In this document: positions 10,096 through 21,582 of the stretch, piece after piece
Position numbering within the stretch: position 1 is the stretch's first letter
How the letters are laid out: each line of letters opens with the position of its first letter
NCBI GenBank assembly: GCA_033977485.1
Contig: CM066994.1
Coordinates: 13,823,585-13,887,584 of the forward strand
From: Hydrangea macrophylla
Taxonomy: Eukaryota > Streptophyta > Magnoliopsida > Cornales > Hydrangeaceae
Length of the DNA: 64,000 bases
Direction of reading: 5' to 3'
Notes under the pieces: generated by a model
The model's database searches: none
Told to the model about the DNA's origin: nothing
Seen by the model: the letters and a program-made list of their open reading frames with translations, nothing else
Program-made: the position numbers and the translations under genes

Positions 10096-13000
10096 TTATG
10101 CATGGTGATATGGTTCGTCAGTGTTTGTTCTCTTCAGCAATTCTGACAAAGATGATCTCTTTTGTTGCAGAAATTCTGTAATCATCTGTGCTCTCATCTT
10201 TGTGGCATCACACTCCTTTGTTATTTTTTCATTGGAGAATATCTTCTTCATAAGGTAGCAGATGATAACTCCACAGTCAAGTCTGCAATAGGGAAAAAAA
10301 AATAAAGGGTTGTTAGGACAGGTTTTTATTGAGAATTATAAATTATTAGTGTAGGAGTTAATTTGAGTTTTGAGCTATGCATTAGTTATACTTACGAGCC
10401 TGACTTCTGTTGCGGTGTATTACGGATTTGCTTCAACGGTATTACAACTTCCTGTGTTGTCAAAGTTGATGGATGAGACTTTTTCCCTTTCCAGTAATCC
10501 TCGACATAGTTTTTCTATCAAATAATAGCAGCATTTGTTAGTAATATTCAATGGTTCAGTTTTTTAGATATATGACATATTGAATGTATTATGTGTACCA
10601 TTAGCTTCATGTCTTTCAAATGAGGGTCTTTTCCTTTTTTGTTTCTTGGTTGTTGTGAGTTATAGAACTTCCAAGTTGCTTCCTCTTCGTCCAAAACAGC
10701 CAATGTCCAGTGGTTTGCTACTGTTGAATTTCCTTTTGAGAGTAGGGGAAAAATTTTGTATCGAAATTTTGAATTTTCTCTACTCATGTGGGCATCCAGA
10801 TTTTGTGTAAGGCCTTGGACGTCGTTATTGCGAACCCATGTCTGTTTAAGAAAGTTGATTGGAGCTATGATAAGTGTAGTTTGTATGAAATTTATATTGT
10901 TGTTTTTTTTCTTAGTTTTGTAGACTACTTACCAGACATAAGCTTCCGAAAACAAATGAATTTGCTGCCTGGGAATTATCATGCTGCTGAAAGTGACCTT
11001 TACTTTGTCTGTCCATGAGTAACTTTGAATAGCATTCTATTATCTTGTAAAAAATGGAGATGTGTTAGTGATATGTTGTAGAATGACTTGTTTTTTAAAT
11101 TGAAAAGAATGGAGGTGTGTAAAGTCTGATTTACTGTATTCGAAAGAGAGGTCTCTTCTAAAATTGTGATTATGTCTGCCACATTGATTAAGTCTACAAA
11201 TCCTGGCAACTCGAATACTGCCGTGCTGTTGGGAAATAGAACAATAAGATAGATGAATATTGTAGAGACATGATTTATGAAATTATTTTTTGGATAGTAG
11301 TAATTGTACTTACAATGGTCCTTGCAGCTGTAAAATGAGGTCCAGAAGTTTTTGATCATGTTCAGTGAGCAGCTTGAAGACTTCTATTCTTGGTATTTTC
11401 ATCACTTTTTCTGGGATTTCTTCCACATCAATTGGTGTTTCATTGGTATCTTCAGATGTTTCTCTGCCATATTTCTTTTCAGCCACTTTCTTTGCAATCC
11501 GTTTTTCTTCCCTTGCTTGCTGTTTCTGCCTCTCCAAAGTGTCATATAGGAAGCACTTTTCTTTCTTCTTTTTCCTGATCTTTTTCTTGATTCCTCGGAC
11601 CAATGAGCTCAGCAAGATATCTTTGTCAGGATTACTTTTATATTCAGACTTGCCATTATGTTCTTCTTGATCCGTCTGATTTACAAGAGCTTTATGTTTA
11701 ATATCCATATGTATAAATTGTTGTTTATTGATAATATTTATTTATCTTGTGAAATTTATCAAGTTAATTTAGTTTTTCAAGTAGATAATGTAAACTGTTG
11801 TTTCATCTTTCTTTCTTTTTTTTTAAAGATAAGTGTTGTGAAAATTGAGGGACAAAGATATATAAAAATAAGTTTTCATAGAGATATACCTCCATGGAAT
11901 GGAGCTGCACTTGTGGATCTGTCTCTGCAGCAGCCTGTTCTTCAGTTGTATTGTCATGCATTACTTCTTGTGTAACATCTTCTATTCCTGTATTCATCTT
12001 TCCTTCTTGGACATCCATCTGAGTGTCAAGGAATTTATCTTGAATATCCATTGTGTCTTAAAGTTAACTATTGTATCTTTTCAAGAAGATTGTATGGTTG
12101 ACATCTTTTGAACAGTATGATTGTTAGAAGTTGAATTTTTTGAAACTGCGTGTAAAAGTTTGTTGTTCAGAAAATTATTGTTTGTTGTGAAATTTATCAA
12201 CTTTAGTCATTTTTTCAGGGAAACGCGTTTACATCTACACATTTTTTTTGTAAGACAACTGTTTTGTTGGAAATGAGTTGGGGTCCAGGGGACATAATGG
12301 GGGTTTGGGGGCAGCGCCCCTGTATATAAGAGGTCTTCTTTTGTATGATCATTTGTGGGATAAACATGTATAAAATTTAGTTTTTTTTTACTTTTTGACA
12401 AGCAGTTTTGTAAATTCTAGATATATAGGAATAAGTTTTTATTGTAAAAATGGCATCACAATAAAAAATTTACACATGTTCAGAAATTTATCAAAATTAT
12501 ACCTGTGTGGGGTTGAGTAGTAGTTGTGGACAATGTAAACTGTTATTCCATATTTTTTTAAAAGACAAGTGTTGTGAAAATTGAGGGACAAATATGTATA
12601 AAAATAAGTTTTTATAGAGACACACCTCCATGGAATTAAGCTGCACTTGTGGATTGATTGTCTGTGCAGCAGACTGCTCTTCAGTTGTACTGTCATGCAT
12701 TATTTCTTGTGTAACATCTTGTATGATATAAGCTTCTGTTCCTATACTCATCTTTTCTTCTTGGACATCCATCTGAATGGCAAGGAATTTATCTTCAATA
12801 TCCATTGTGTCTTAAAGTTCACTATTGTATATTTTTTCAACAAGATTGTATGTTTGATATATTTTCAACAGCATGAATTTTAGAAGTTGAAGTTTTTGAA
12901 ACTGCGAGTAAAAGTTTGTCGCTCAGAAAATAAATTTTTGTTGTGAAATTTATCAACTTTTGTTATTTTTTCAGGGAAGCATATTTACATGTACATATTT

Positions 13001-16000
13001 TATTTGTTAAACAACTGTTTTGTTTGAAATGAGTTGGGGACCCTAATGGGGGTTCGGGGGCAGCGCCCCCGTATATAAGAAGCTTTTTTTTTATGATCTT
13101 TTGAGGGATAAACGTGTATAAAATTTAGTTTTTTTTTTTACTTTTTGGCAAGCAGTTTTGTAAATTTTAGGTTCATAGGAATAAGTTTTTATTTTAAACA
13201 TGCAATCACAATAAAAAATTTACACATGTTCAGAAATTTATCGAAATTATACCTCTGTGGGTTTGAGCAGTACTTGTGGACCATGCATACCGATATCTGC
13301 TTGCAGATTTACTTCTTCCAAATGTCCTTCCAAGTTTTTTTTCTTTTTCTGCTACATCTCCTTCCACATGTCTTTCAGCATCCTCATATTTTTGTTGGTC
13401 CTGTTTTGAATAGTGTTCCAAAAATTTTTAGTTTCAATTTAGATATTAAGATGGTTCTGCAGTTGTATGATTAAGTTAGAAAATATGTACCTTTTGTGTG
13501 TACTTGCTGACAGTGAGTATCTCAAAATCCAAATCTTGGATTTGCTTGCTTTGCTGTTCAATCTTCTATTGCAGCAGCATGATTTGTTCATCCTTGGCTT
13601 TCATCTTGGCTTGGAAAGATAGGGATTGAGCTATTTCCCTTCTTTTCAGTGTTTCCATTTTGTCTTCAAGTATCTTTCTTTTGGTTGTCTGACTTTGAGG
13701 TGTTGCTGGAGATGGTGGGTGAATGGTATGAGCTTGATATTCTTCAACTTGTTCAACCAATTTCCTGAACTCATTTTCTTTGACTTCCATGCTTTGTTCC
13801 ATTAAGTAGATTGTTGAGTCCTTGGTAGTTATCTCAATTTTGAGCAGATTGTTCTCATGGTTGAGCTTTTGAATCTGTAATAGGAGGCTTTGATTTTTTT
13901 GGGCTTTTAATGCTATTTGCTCCTTCTGTTTCAGCTCATTTCTGATGTAGGATTCAATTGTTTTATGGAGATCTTCATTTTCCCTGAGCAGTGCTCGACT
14001 TCTTGAATCTTGTGTCAGTCTATCTGGGTGAATAGATGCTGTTATTTTTGAAAATCTCTTCTCAAATTCTGGAGTTGAGGAATAGGTAGTCAAACGTTCT
14101 TGATAGAACGGGATGCTTGATTCAGGATTTGGAGTTTCAGGTACAGTACTTGAATCCAATGATTTGTCTGATACATCTACCATATCAACATCATCTTCCG
14201 TTGTGTCCATGATCTCTATAGAATGTTCATCAGTGTCTGTCATTTGGTCGTGGATTTTATAAAACCTCGGGGTAGGAATGTCAACTAATTTCTCCACTCT
14301 TTCTGTTTCTTTGTCGGACCCCAAATGGACAGCATCATGATCCTCAAATTCTGAGTCTGTTTCTGTATCTTCATCTTCACTGTCTTCCTGACTCTCTTCT
14401 AGTTCTGTCTCTTCATTAGAAGTGTGTTGGTCGTTATCGTCCGATGAACTTGGAAGAAATTCCCACATGATTTGTTCATAAGCCTTTACGTCATGCATTG
14501 TGGTCCTTAGTTCTTCTTGTTTAACCTATAAGGATATGTTGAACAATTCAGTGACCAAATCAAAAAGTTGTGAAATTTATCATAATTTCTGGGGCTGCTA
14601 ATATTATGTTTTTTGTTTACTTACCATTTTTGGATCAATATCTGACAAGTGTGTTTCTCTGAGTGCCCTGTTCAACTTTAGCAAATTCCATCTCAGAAAT
14701 CTTGCTCCATTACGCTTTCCTGATGGTCTTATGACATTGGTGTGCTCACAGATCCAATACTGTATTCAAAAACAATAATAGTGAGAAAATGGCATACATT
14801 TTTTTAGTTGTTTTTTATTTGTTTTGTATGGAGGAATGTATACCTGTAGGATCATCACACATCCTGTAACCTTAGAAGCATCTCCATATGATGATTCAAT
14901 TGAGTTCAGCAATGTGGACATAATGGATTCCGCCCATGCGTAGTTGCTCATTTCTTCGATGTTTTCAATGTATTTTATAAACCCCCATTTGGCAGTGCTC
15001 CCACTTGTTGTATAGAGGACAAGGACACATAGAAGTAGGCACAGGAGTCTTGCAACATCTTCAATGTCATTTGTTGATTTTCCTCGGATTGCCTTTGTAA
15101 TTGCTGCTTTGATGTTGTCAGCAGTCATTCTAGTTGCTGTTCTGAATCTTCTTCTTACAAATGGTGTGGCTTTCCTTTTGTTGTATTTCAAATTCATTCT
15201 TTTATCCCCTGAGAAGATGCCAAAGATGAGCTTTGTTTCTTTGGGAGTGATTGGTATGAAATCTGGTCCTATTTCAAATGTTCTGTCTGATGTTCTGTAT
15301 TGTTCAATTATTCTTTCAGACAGTCCATCCTTTTTGCTTGGTTTTTTATTTTCTTGTTGATCAATGCTTCAAATATGAACCAGAATGGTGTCTTTTTAAG
15401 CTCTTCAATATGGTCTTCCTTCAGCTGTATAGTTTCCATGAATGATACCATTCCAACAAATGTGCACCGATATGATGGTAGTGGCTTTTCTGGACTTGGA
15501 GGACGCTGTGGTTTGTTTGCAATAGCTGCAATATGCAAAAAATAATTTGTGAGTTATACATATTAAAAGGACTGACCTACAGAGTCTGTTCTTATCTACC
15601 TGAAGTTTGGATTAAAAATATTTGTGAAATTTCCCAACTTAATTTAATTTCTTCATATATTATATTCATGTCAAAGAGATCTAATAATCTAACACCCTGG
15701 GACTGAACTGCAGATCATCAAAATATTTACAGAAGTATCTCAATTAATAGCTTCAAAGCTACAATGTAATTCTTTCAGCATGGGCTTTCCAATTGCATTA
15801 TTCACTCTAGGGCTATCCATGTCGAAGAGATCTAATAATATATGTTTAGTATAAGACCATGATCACTTTGTGTCATAAATGATGGCATGTTTATAATGTG
15901 AACTTGATCACTGAATATTTTAAATTTTACAATTTCATTTACAGAAATTGAAAACAAGCCTTGTTTTGACACAAACAATAGTTGTGAAATTTCACAAGTA

Positions 16001-16828
16001 TTTAACATTTTCACAATCTATGTTTATAATTTGAATGTGATCATTGAATGTGATCATAGAAATTAATTAGTACAATTTTACATGTTCAACTACAGAAACT
16101 AGCTGTTGAAATATCAAAAGTATTCAACATTTTGACATATTGTGGTTCTAATCTGAATGCGATACATGAATTTTTCCAGTTTTACAAGTTTATACACTGA
16201 AAATGAAGACAAGCGTGCTTTATTGACAGAAAATTTTACAACTAATCAACATTTTGACATTATGTGAACATGATTACTGAATTTGTGAAATTGAAAAAGT
16301 TTTAATACATAAACCGAAAACAAGTACGATTTTCAAACAAAACGACTATGTGAAATTTCACAACTATAAAACGTGTTGATATAAGTTTTTGAAATTTCGA
16401 GACCAAGTTAGGTTTCAGATAGAGTGATGTTGATGTTCATTTAAGTTTAACAATGCAAAGATGATCAGTTATATGTTGTCATATAAATGAACTTGTGAAT
16501 TTCACAACACAATCTGCACAAATATGAATAATATCAAGCTAATATGGTTTTTAGTAAAAATTTCATATAGATGGAATGAGATCTATTATTTTCTGTTATT
16601 TTTAGGTCTAGATGAAACATATTTCCTAAATAATTCGAGGACGAGAATGATATTGTGATTTTACAAAAAATTTTGATATGTAGTGAAGTAATTGCAAGCA
16701 GTGTTCATAGATATTTGAGGAGTTCTGATTTTTTCGACAATAAATTTTCTTCAAAATCTAGAATAGAACCGTAAAATGCGTTTGAATCGAACAAATACTA
16801 GTGCTTAAAGCTCACCTTTTCTGCCCAT
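10096..16828 (-). pseudogene. Ulp1/C48 cysteine protease-domain gene of the MULE, disrupted
   Basis: I can follow about 13 exons. Exon 1 is 16816-16828 (MGRK, donor GTGAGC). Exon 2 is 14844-15525 (AIANKPQRPPSPEK..., then ITPKETKLIFGIFSG and VTGCVMILQ). Exon 3 is 14625-14759 (YWICEHTNVIRPSGK). Exon 4 is 13491-14525, acidic then coiled-coil. Exon 5 is 13253-13400. Two duplicated exons end at 12626 and 11890. A basic exon lies at about 11324-11690, followed by exons near 11088-11245 and 10935-11052. The catalytic His exon is 10599-10864 (ANHWTLAVLDEEE, FYNSQQPR). Exon 12 is 10396-10514 and exon 13 is 10096-10282 (SLDCGVIICYLMKK with the catalytic Cys; stop TAA). HWTLAV plus DCG is the Ulp1 pattern; the usual Asp after the His is Asn (FYNS). 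The N-terminal half resembles the conserved region paired with Ulp1 domains in plant TE proteins (DUF1985-like, inference). Defects: a frame shift in an A-rich run near 15310-15345 and an in-frame TAG at 13566-13568 in the coiled coil. One intron phase near 10865-10935 does not fit, so another small indel is likely. Confidence 0.8.
11750..13255 (-). repeat. Tandem duplication of an exon-bearing segment (about 745 bp unit)
   Basis: The segment about 11750-12505 is repeated at about 12505-13255. Matching landmarks (plus strand) are AGTGTTGTGAAAATTGAGGG (11829 and 12569), the exon coding MDIxDKFLxxQMDVQE, the phrase GGGGGCAGCGCCCC (12307 and 13055), and CATGTTCAGAAATTTATC (12475 and 13225). Offsets are 739-750 bp. 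Both copies keep an open exon and splice-like borders (donor after SMEV in each), so the protein would carry the acidic repeat VTQE(V/I)MHD(N/S)TTEEQ twice. A third, shorter relative starts the next exon (MDIKHKALVNQTDQEE at 11708). Confidence 0.8.
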
Positions 16829-17199
16829 TTTGTATGAAGGTGATGATGTTTCTTCAGTTGGAAGCTTGAAGAAATCGTATCAGATAGTAATGGAGTCCTA
16901 GGATTTCGATTCTTCGGATTTGAATGATTCTTCAGTTCCAAACTTCAGATTTTTACTTGAATGTTGAATGTTGATGATGATTTTGAATTCAAAAAGTGAA
17001 ATGTTGAGATTGATTTTGAAAATTTTCAGGTATTGCACTCATGGTACTCACTCACGTCGATCGCATGCTATTATGACCTTGTCCCGCTCTTTCTGTCCCT
17101 GTACTGATATTTTGCTTGAATGATTGGGGTAGTATGGTCAAATACACCAAGGAGGGGGTTTGTTCCAAATATTTTTGGTAGTTATACTTAAACCACCAT

Positions 17200-19320
17200 A
17201 CTTTCCTTAATTTGGTTTAATTGCTAATTGCCCCTATATATTATCCGTAATATGAAAGTTGACTGGTGATAATAGTGAAAAAACTTTTCATTAGTCACTC
17301 GAACAGATTTTGTTAAAGAAATGACATTAAAGTACTCAAGTTTATATGTACTACCAAATTATTTTACCCAAATTTCACCCCACTAAAATAAGAACAAAAT
17401 AAAAGAGGGGAGTTAGATTTACTATTCAAATTTTTTTTTTTTTTTTTTTTGGGTTGCCAAAACGACAATTCTCGGATTTATTATTAGTAATATGAAAATT
17501 GACCGATGATAATTGTTAAAAAAATTATCTTAGATGGTGTTTGGAAATCTTTGAGAATGAGCTTCTGGAAGAAGAAGTTCATTACAGAAGTTAAATTTGT
17601 CTGATGAGATTTGGTAATTGACTTCTTGACAAGAATTAGGCTTAGTTTGGCCTCCACGTGACTTTTTAAAAGGAGCTTATAAAATTTATTACTAAGTTGT
17701 TTGATAATTTTATACAAGTGACACACTATGTTTCAAAAAGACATTATCAAACCAAAAAGCAACCTTGAGCTTTTAAAAGCTCTATTCTTGAGCTTTTAAA
17801 AGCTCCCCCTAAATAAGCCCTAAGTTTAATTTTTGCAAAGCTCATAAACTAATTAACAAATGAATTAATATGAAACTGTGCTTTAAAAAAGGAGAAGCAC
17901 CAAAATGGGGGGCAAACTAAGCCTTAGTGATGCCCATTTGGAAAAGTCAAAAAACACTGACTTCTTAAAACTGTGATTTTGCACTTTCCAGAAGTCAAGA
18001 ATCTTCTACACACAATTACACTTTTATCCCTTGTTTTTGTATATAAATTTCATCTTTATCCAAATTCGAATTATCTATACCCTAACCAATGGATTTTTGT
18101 TAAGGGTAATATTGGTAAATATATATATATATATATATAAGTTTGCACTTTTAAGATGTCACCATCAAATATATTTACACATTTAAACGTACTTTTTATT
18201 TAAAAAACACTTTTACCAAATAATTATTTCTTTTAAGCAATCTATATAAATTCATATTGAAAATTCATTCCTAAAATGAATTTTGTATGAGAAGCTGCAC
18301 AAAATATCACCTTACTCACTGGAACGGATTTTGGTAAAGAAATGATAATAAAGTACTCAAGTTTCTTTTATTTTTATTTAGAAAAATTTAAGATTTTGAA
18401 GCTTTTTGGTTTATTTTGTCGAAAAATTTTGATATGTATTGTTTTGATTGGATGAGAAATCACTGGAAATTTTTTTTTTCTCACTAGGCCATCGCACATG
18501 ACCAGTGGCGATGTCGGGGGCAGTGGCCATCCCTGTTTTTTCAAAAATTACACTTTTATATATGTGTATTTTAAGAAAATTTTCAAATTTTATTAAGCTT
18601 TGCTCCCTCAAAATAAGTAAACTTATTATATAGCCCCCTAAACAATATTAGGTAGGCTAAAAGAAAATACTTTTATAGGTAAGATGTTGGTCCAATTATA
18701 CTTCATTCTTTCAAAATTTGAAAAAAAAAAAAAAAAAAAAAAACCCTTATTATATGTAATATATTGGCCCAATTACAAATAGACCCAAAAAAAAAATTTA
18801 CCTCGGTGGCACTGCCCCGAACTCCTGTATGACTCTAAGCTCATACACAGCTCCCCTACTTAAGATTCCTGGATCCACCACTGCACATGACCTAATTAGA
18901 GCGTCAAATCGTGTTAGCATATTGGTATAATGTGACGATGTGACTGAATAACTTCTCAATGATGTGTGGCAAACTCTGCCTATATATGATCACTCCGGAT
19001 TTGAGCTGATGTGGTAAATTTTATGGACTGATTTAGATGCATGACTTGGGCTGATCTGTTAAATTTTACTGTACTATTTTGTATGCATACAGTCCAACAT
19101 GTTCGTCATTTGTAAAACATGAGACTTTTTGACATTTGGAAAAGGTTTGGCCCTTTGGGCGAAGGAGAAATTTTTAGATCTTTCAATAATGTTACCCAAA
19201 CTCGGGTACAGATGATGGATGCGAGTACGTATCTAGGTGTTGTAATAATTCCGTAAATTCAAATATTAGGATTGGAGGATATGCGTCTAATAGTTGAATA
19301 AAGGTATATGGAACACCTTT
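17200..19320. other. Intergenic, AT-rich spacer with simple repeats
   Basis: No gene recognised. The stretch has homopolymer tracts (T-run at 17431-17450, A-run at about 18720-18742) and a (TA)n run near 18119-18139. A pair of related segments (TAATATGAAAGTTGACTGGT at 17250 and TAATATGAAAATTGACCGAT near 17488) and another (AAAGTACTCAAGTTT near 17331 and 18351) point to old duplications or an insertion. Phrases such as AAAGCTCCCCCTAAATAAGC suggest fragments of foldback elements. Confidence 0.4.
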
Positions 19321-19325
19321 TGAAC

Positions 19326-19525
19326 ATGAGAGCAATTTTGCTCACTTATTTTTGGTCCATCATTGCTCGCTTAGACTTCACTGGGTGACACATGTCCCAT
19401 TTCATTCTCATTTTGTTCCTGTACTATCAACTTAATTACTGAAAATAGGACACGTGTCATCCAGCGAAGGCCTGGGTGAGCAAATAGTGGACCAAAAATA
19501 GATTAGCAAAAATACTCTCTATGAA
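19326..19525. repeat. Foldback MITE, family with 23743-23935
   Basis: The arms pair AGCAATTTTGCTCACTTATT with AGCAAAAATACTCTCT across a centre near 19420. The interior contains TGGGTGACACATGTCCCATT and, inverted, AGGACACGTGTCATCC. The same architecture and motifs occur at 23743-23935, so the two are copies of one non-autonomous family. Superfamily not assigned. Confidence 0.6.
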
Positions 19526-19549
19526 CATAGAAACACACTATGAGTCCGT

Positions 19550-19802
19550 TTAATAAGACTAAAAAATTAAGTATTGAAAATTAAGTGCTGAATTTTAGGT
19601 ATTGAAAATTTAAGGGATTGAGCTTGCAATACTGAAAACAGTGTTTCAAGTAGTATAATAGACTACATTCAGTGATTTTTTTAGTAGATTTTTTTCTCCA
19701 AGTTTGCAGTGCATTTTGACTGTTTTTTCAATTAAGTAGTACATTATCAAACGCACTAAAATAAGTGTTTTTAGCACTTAATTGGCTAATCAAACACACC
19801 CT
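19550..19802. repeat. Foldback MITE, hAT-like ends
   Basis: The left end GTCCGTTTAATAAGACT... and right end CTAATCAAACACACCCTA are inverted and interior arms carry AAATTAAGTGCTGAA and inverted relatives such as TTAGCACTTAATTGG. The same family is seen at 24222-24503. The terminal AGGGTGTGTTTGA type is common in plant hAT MITEs, but I see no clean 8-bp duplication here. Confidence 0.6.
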
Positions 19803-19814
19803 ATGTTTCTTGAT

Positions 19815-19988
19815 AGAGTAATATTATGCTTCCCAAATTGAAATCTCAAATTTACATCTCAAATGATATGGCAGTGGGACCACTGTTGGTTCACTTCAAT
19901 AGCCTCCAATCAAAATCCAGTAGGCACACTGCCACATCATTTGGGATATGGATTTGAATTTTGAATTTGGGAAGCATATAATTACTCT
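19815..19988. repeat. MITE with long terminal inverted repeats, TA-flanked
   Basis: The left arm GAGTAATATTATGCTTCCCA and the right arm TGGGAAGCATATAATTACTC are inverted. The next parts (ATTTACATCTCAAATGATAT and its complement near 19937) also pair, so most of the element folds on itself. It is flanked by TA on both sides, compatible with a Tc1/Mariner (Stowaway-like) origin, though the ends differ from the CTCCCTCCGT type seen elsewhere. Confidence 0.7.
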
Positions 19989-20009
19989 ATTTGATATGAA
20001 TACTTAGAA

Positions 20010-20176
20010 GGGCAATGCTAGGGGCACTAACAAAATTCACTAACACTTACTAACACACTCTATCTCTCTCCTAGTGGTACTGCGGGGTCCACTGCGGACC
20101 CCACAATGCCACTAGGAGAGAGATAGAGTGTGTTAGTAAGTGTTAGTAGATATTGTTAGTGCCCCAAATATAACTC
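20010..20176. mobile_element. Mutator-type MITE, copy A (9-bp TSD)
   Basis: A 167-bp near-perfect hairpin starting GGGCAATGCTAGGGGCACTA and ending TTAGTGCCCCAAATATAACTC. The arms ACACTCTATCTCTCTCCTAG and CTAGGAGAGAGATAGAGTGT pair fully, with a GC-rich tip around 20085-20105. It is flanked by identical 9-bp TACTTAGAA at 20001-20009 and 20177-20185. A 9-bp duplication is typical of Mutator-like elements. Copies B and C are at 37189 and 38263. Confidence 0.88.
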
Positions 20177-20284
20177 TACTTAGAAACCTTTTCTTCTATA
20201 AATTTTGCGCTTCTTCTTACCTTTCCAACATCAAATCATGTAGAGAATCTGAGCATCTAATTGGGTATGAGGGTCAGACATGGG

Positions 20285-20885
20285 TAGGGGTGTCATTTGG
20301 AACGGAATTTCCGATTCCGAGCCGAAAAATTCCGATTTTGGAAGCAAAATTTGTATTCCGAATTCCGAAATTCCGAATTCCGAAAATTCCGAAAAAAATT
20401 GGAATTGTTTTTAGAATTCCGAATTTCCGATCCGAAAATTCCGAAAATATTCCAAAAGAATTCCGAATAGAATTTCCAAAAATTTTCCGATAATATTCTG
20501 AGTTCTTATATTATACAATGTAAATATGTAATACATATATACTATGTAACCATGTTTGATATTTTTTTAGGTGTTGATATTATGGACATAATGTGTTTTA
20601 AGTGTTAGTTGTTGCTTTAAAAAAAAAATGTGTTGTATTTTATGTTGGAAATTTGTAATAGCTGTGTGGATTATTTTTATTGTGTAGGCAGTGGTTGGAA
20701 AATTCCGAAATATTCCAAAAAATTCCGAAAATATCCGAAAATTTCCGAAAATTCGGAATCGGAAATGCTTTTTAGAATTCCGAAATTTCGGAATGGAATT
20801 CGGAAAGCATAAGTAGATTACGAAAATTTTGAAATTTTTTCCGAAATAGCCTATTCCGTTCCGTTCCGTCCGAATGACACCCCTA
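20285..20885. mobile_element. hAT-type MITE with 8-bp TSD
   Basis: A 601-bp element starts TAGGGGTGTCATTTGGAACG and ends inverted as CGTCCGAATGACACCCCTA. It is flanked by identical 8-bp GACATGGG at 20277-20284 and 20886-20893. Eight-base duplications and TAGGGGTG ends are hAT hallmarks. The interior is unusual: both arms are packed with AATTCCGAAA-type decamer repeats in opposite orientation. It encodes no transposase; short open frames are by-products of the repeat. Confidence 0.9.
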
Positions 20886-21005
20886 GACATGGGTATTTGG
20901 GAGGTTGTAGGAGAATCCAGGTACCATTTTGGCATGATGATGTAGGAGTAGTAGTAACTCCAGCCAATGAGAGTGAGATTATTTAGGTGGAAGTAGGGGT
21001 GGAAG

Positions 21006-21582
21006 TAGGGGTGTCATTTGAAACGAAAATTCTGATTCTGACCGATTCTAATTCGAAAAATATCGATTTTGGCACCAAAAATTGAATTGTGAATTTTGAA
21101 ATTCCAAAAATTTCGAAAAAAAAATCAAATCTGAATTGGAATTGTTTTGAGAATTCCGAAAATATTCCGAAAATATGTTTTTTGAAAATATTCCGAATAT
21201 ATTTCTGAAAAATCTGAATATTTTCTCAAATTTTGGAAGAATATGGACTTGTTTGTCCCATATCGAATAAGAAGATAAATGAGAGAGTAGGGAACTCTCT
21301 ATAAAAGCATGACTTACCCTTTCAATAATATTAGCAGTATTACGAAAATTCCAAAAATTATGAAAATTTTCAATTCCAATTCCAAAAATTATGAAAATTT
21401 CCGAAGAATTCTAATTCCGAAAAATTCCGAAAATTTCAAAAATTCCGAAATCGGAAAAGAAAATGAAATTCCGAAAAAATTGAAATGGAAATTGGAACAT
21501 CTATTTAATTTCTGAAATTTTTGGATTTTTTTTTTCCTGAAAGAGGGTATTCCGATGTGTTCCGGCTGAAACACACCCCTAG
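21006..21582. mobile_element. Second hAT-type MITE of the same family
   Basis: This 577-bp relative lies only 120 bp from the previous element. It starts TAGGGGTGTCATTTGAAACG and ends TTCCGGCTGAAACACACCCC plus TA. Flanks are GGTGGAAG (20998-21005) and GGTGGAAC (21583-21590), a 7/8 match. The interior again has diverged AATTCCGAAA-type repeats (AAAATTCCAAAAATTATGAA). The start could instead be 20994, because TAGGGGTGGAAG is itself duplicated there. Confidence 0.78.

Larger units (their letters stand above)
5500..17200. mobile_element. Mutator-like element carrying a Ulp1-type protease gene
   Basis: A roughly 11.7-kb segment holds a MULE transposase gene on the plus strand and a multi-exon gene ending in a C48/Ulp1-like protease domain on the minus strand, tail to tail. 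Plant MULEs with a captured Ulp1 domain are known (Kaonashi-type, and some VANDAL relatives), so the pairing supports one element. A shared short motif recurs through the non-coding parts from about 6.25 to 16.5 kb and is absent outside, which supports the extent. I could not find terminal inverted repeats or a 9-11-bp target duplication, so both ends are approximate. The lack of TIRs would fit the non-TIR MULE class. Both genes have disabling changes, so this copy is probably not autonomous. Confidence 0.75.

Noticed and set aside
11365..11670. Plus-strand open frames over the Ulp1-type gene's basic exon
   Set aside because: They are antisense to a supported minus-strand exon with lysine-rich coiled-coil text.
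20140..20935. Open frames rich in Ile-Pro-Lys and Phe-Arg repeats on both strands
   Set aside because: They translate AATTCCGAAA-type repeats inside hAT MITEs.
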